Of a DNA stretch of 8,757 nt, positions 8,445 to 8,757 are shown piece after piece. Position numbers and translations under genes: made by a program. Numbering within the stretch: position 1 is the stretch's first letter; each line of letters starts with the position of its first letter. The stretch is from contig NZ_DGUN01000081.1 in assembly GCF_002395745.1 (NCBI RefSeq), positions 1 to 8,757 of the forward strand, in the 5' to 3' direction. The notes under the pieces are model-generated. The model made no database searches. It had not been told where the DNA came from and saw only the letters and a list, made by a program, of their open reading frames with translations. The DNA comes from Fibrobacter sp. UBA4309. GTDB taxonomy: Bacteria; Fibrobacterota; Fibrobacteria; Fibrobacterales; Fibrobacteraceae.

Positions 8445-8476
8445 AAAATTTAGCAAGTTTTAAATAATTTTCCAAT
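8445..8476 (-). promoter_or_regulatory. Candidate promoter of infC-rpmI-rplT
   Basis: On the minus strand ATTG (8476-8473) and TAAATTTT (8452-8445) are separated by 20 bases, each one base off the Bacteroidetes-type TTTG / TAnnTTTG pattern. It would start transcription about 25-30 bases before the TTG at 8411, leaving no room for a long L20-binding leader. It is the only reasonable match in the gap. Confidence 0.4.
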
Positions 8477-8493
8477 ACTTTTCGGAAAACCCC

Positions 8494-8523
8494 TTTAAAA
8501 ACAGGCTTTTTTTTGTACATTTG
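8494..8523 (+). promoter_or_regulatory. Promoter of tRNA-Gly
   Basis: TTTA (8494-8497) and a perfect TACATTTG (8516-8523) are separated by 18 bases, the same spacing as in the helicase promoter, with which it shares TACATTTGGAC. The tRNA begins nine bases after the box, so the transcript would have almost no 5' leader. Confidence 0.6.
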
Positions 8524-8532
8524 GACTAAATT

Positions 8533-8604
8533 GCGGCGGTAGCTCAATGGTAGAGCCTTAGCCTTCCAAGCTAATGGTTGCCGGTTCGATCCCGGTCCGC
8601 CGCT
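8533..8604 (+). tRNA. tRNA-Gly, anticodon TCC
   Basis: A 72-nt cloverleaf. The acceptor stem GCGGCGG (8533-8539) pairs with CCGCCGC (8597-8603). The D arm is GCTC/GAGC, the anticodon stem TTAGC/GCTAA with loop CTTCCAA (anticodon TCC at 8565-8567), and the T arm GCCGG-TTCGATC-CCGGT has one G-U pair. The discriminator base is T8604. The 3' CCA is not encoded and must be added enzymatically. It reads GGA and, by wobble, GGG codons. Confidence 0.98.
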
Positions 8605-8608
8605 CTTG

Positions 8609-8634
8609 GACCTCCCTTTGGGAGGTCTTTTTTT
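8609..8634 (+). terminator. Intrinsic terminator of tRNA-Gly
   Basis: A perfect 8-bp stem GACCTCCC-TTT-GGGAGGTC (8609-8616 with 8620-8627) is followed by seven T. It lies four bases after the tRNA 3' end and acts on the plus strand. Confidence 0.95.
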
Positions 8635-8733
8635 GCACCATTTTGAAGGGGGACGCCTCCCCCTCGCTCCAGCTACGCCGTCATGGCGGGCCGCGACCCG
8701 CCATCTAGCCGCATCTTCCGCTACCCCCTCTCC
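8635..8733. other. Noncoding stretch with two strong hairpins
   Basis: GGGGGA-cgcc-TCCCCC (8648-8663) and ATGGCGGG-ccgcga-CCCGCCAT (8683-8704, perfect 8-bp stem) stand in about 100 bases without a gene. Neither has a T-run. The block lies between the tRNA terminator and the putative insertion sequence end. Confidence 0.7.
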
Positions 8734-8757
8734 TGAACTGACCCCAAAAAGTTGGAC
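8734..8757. mobile_element. Terminal inverted repeat of an IS3-family insertion sequence, partial
   Basis: The last 24 bases begin TGAACTGACCCC and continue AAAAAGTTGGAC. This matches, from memory, the terminal repeats common in IS3-family elements of the IS150 group (TG at the tip, a C-run, then A-run and GTTGGAC). The rest of the element, including any transposase, is outside the window. The 3-4 bp target duplication cannot be checked because only one end is visible. Confidence 0.65.

Noticed and set aside
8412..8532. L20-binding autoregulatory leader upstream of infC
   Set aside because: The gap from the likely promoter to the start codon is only about 30 bases and no pseudoknot-like pairing is evident.

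Overview
The window looks like chromosomal DNA of a GC-rich member of the Fibrobacterota or a related phylum of the FCB (Fibrobacteres-Chlorobi-Bacteroidetes) group. The main clue is that two unrelated transcription units, the helicase gene and the tRNA, are preceded by the same box, TACATTTG, followed by GAC. This fits the Bacteroidetes-type -7 consensus TAnnTTTG, not the TATAAT type. The protein families agree with this, but the genus is my inference and no search was run.

Layout, left to right. Bases 1-243 are a leader region with a 26-bp hairpin-containing tandem repeat, a promoter and a roughly 120-nt untranslated leader. They precede a plus-strand DEAD-box RNA helicase of the DeaD/CsdA type (244-2298). 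On the minus strand, five genes read 6861 to 2370 with overlaps or gaps of only a few bases: an M16 zinc peptidase, an HPr-kinase-like P-loop protein, an S24/S26 signal-peptidase-like protein, a PqqD-like protein and an ABC exporter. This looks like one translationally coupled operon. The gene mix resembles the maturation and export machinery of ribosomally made, modified peptides, although no precursor peptide or modifying enzyme such as a radical SAM protein or cyclase is visible.

Further right, also on the minus strand, is the conserved translation operon infC-rpmI-rplT (8411 to 7214). It probably starts at a TTG codon and ends at a strong intrinsic terminator. Just beyond that terminator is a second, exact copy of the last 18 codons and stop of rplT, followed by a second terminator. 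This unusual duplication separates the ribosomal operon from the peptidase operon.

The right end carries a divergent plus-strand tRNA-Gly(UCC) with its own promoter and terminator, then about 100 bp of noncoding DNA with two strong hairpins. The last 24 bases look like the terminal inverted repeat of an IS3-family insertion sequence that continues outside the window.

The most interesting points are the five-gene coupled operon as a possible peptide maturation/export system, and the duplicated rplT tail with paired terminators, which could be the scar of an integration or duplication event.
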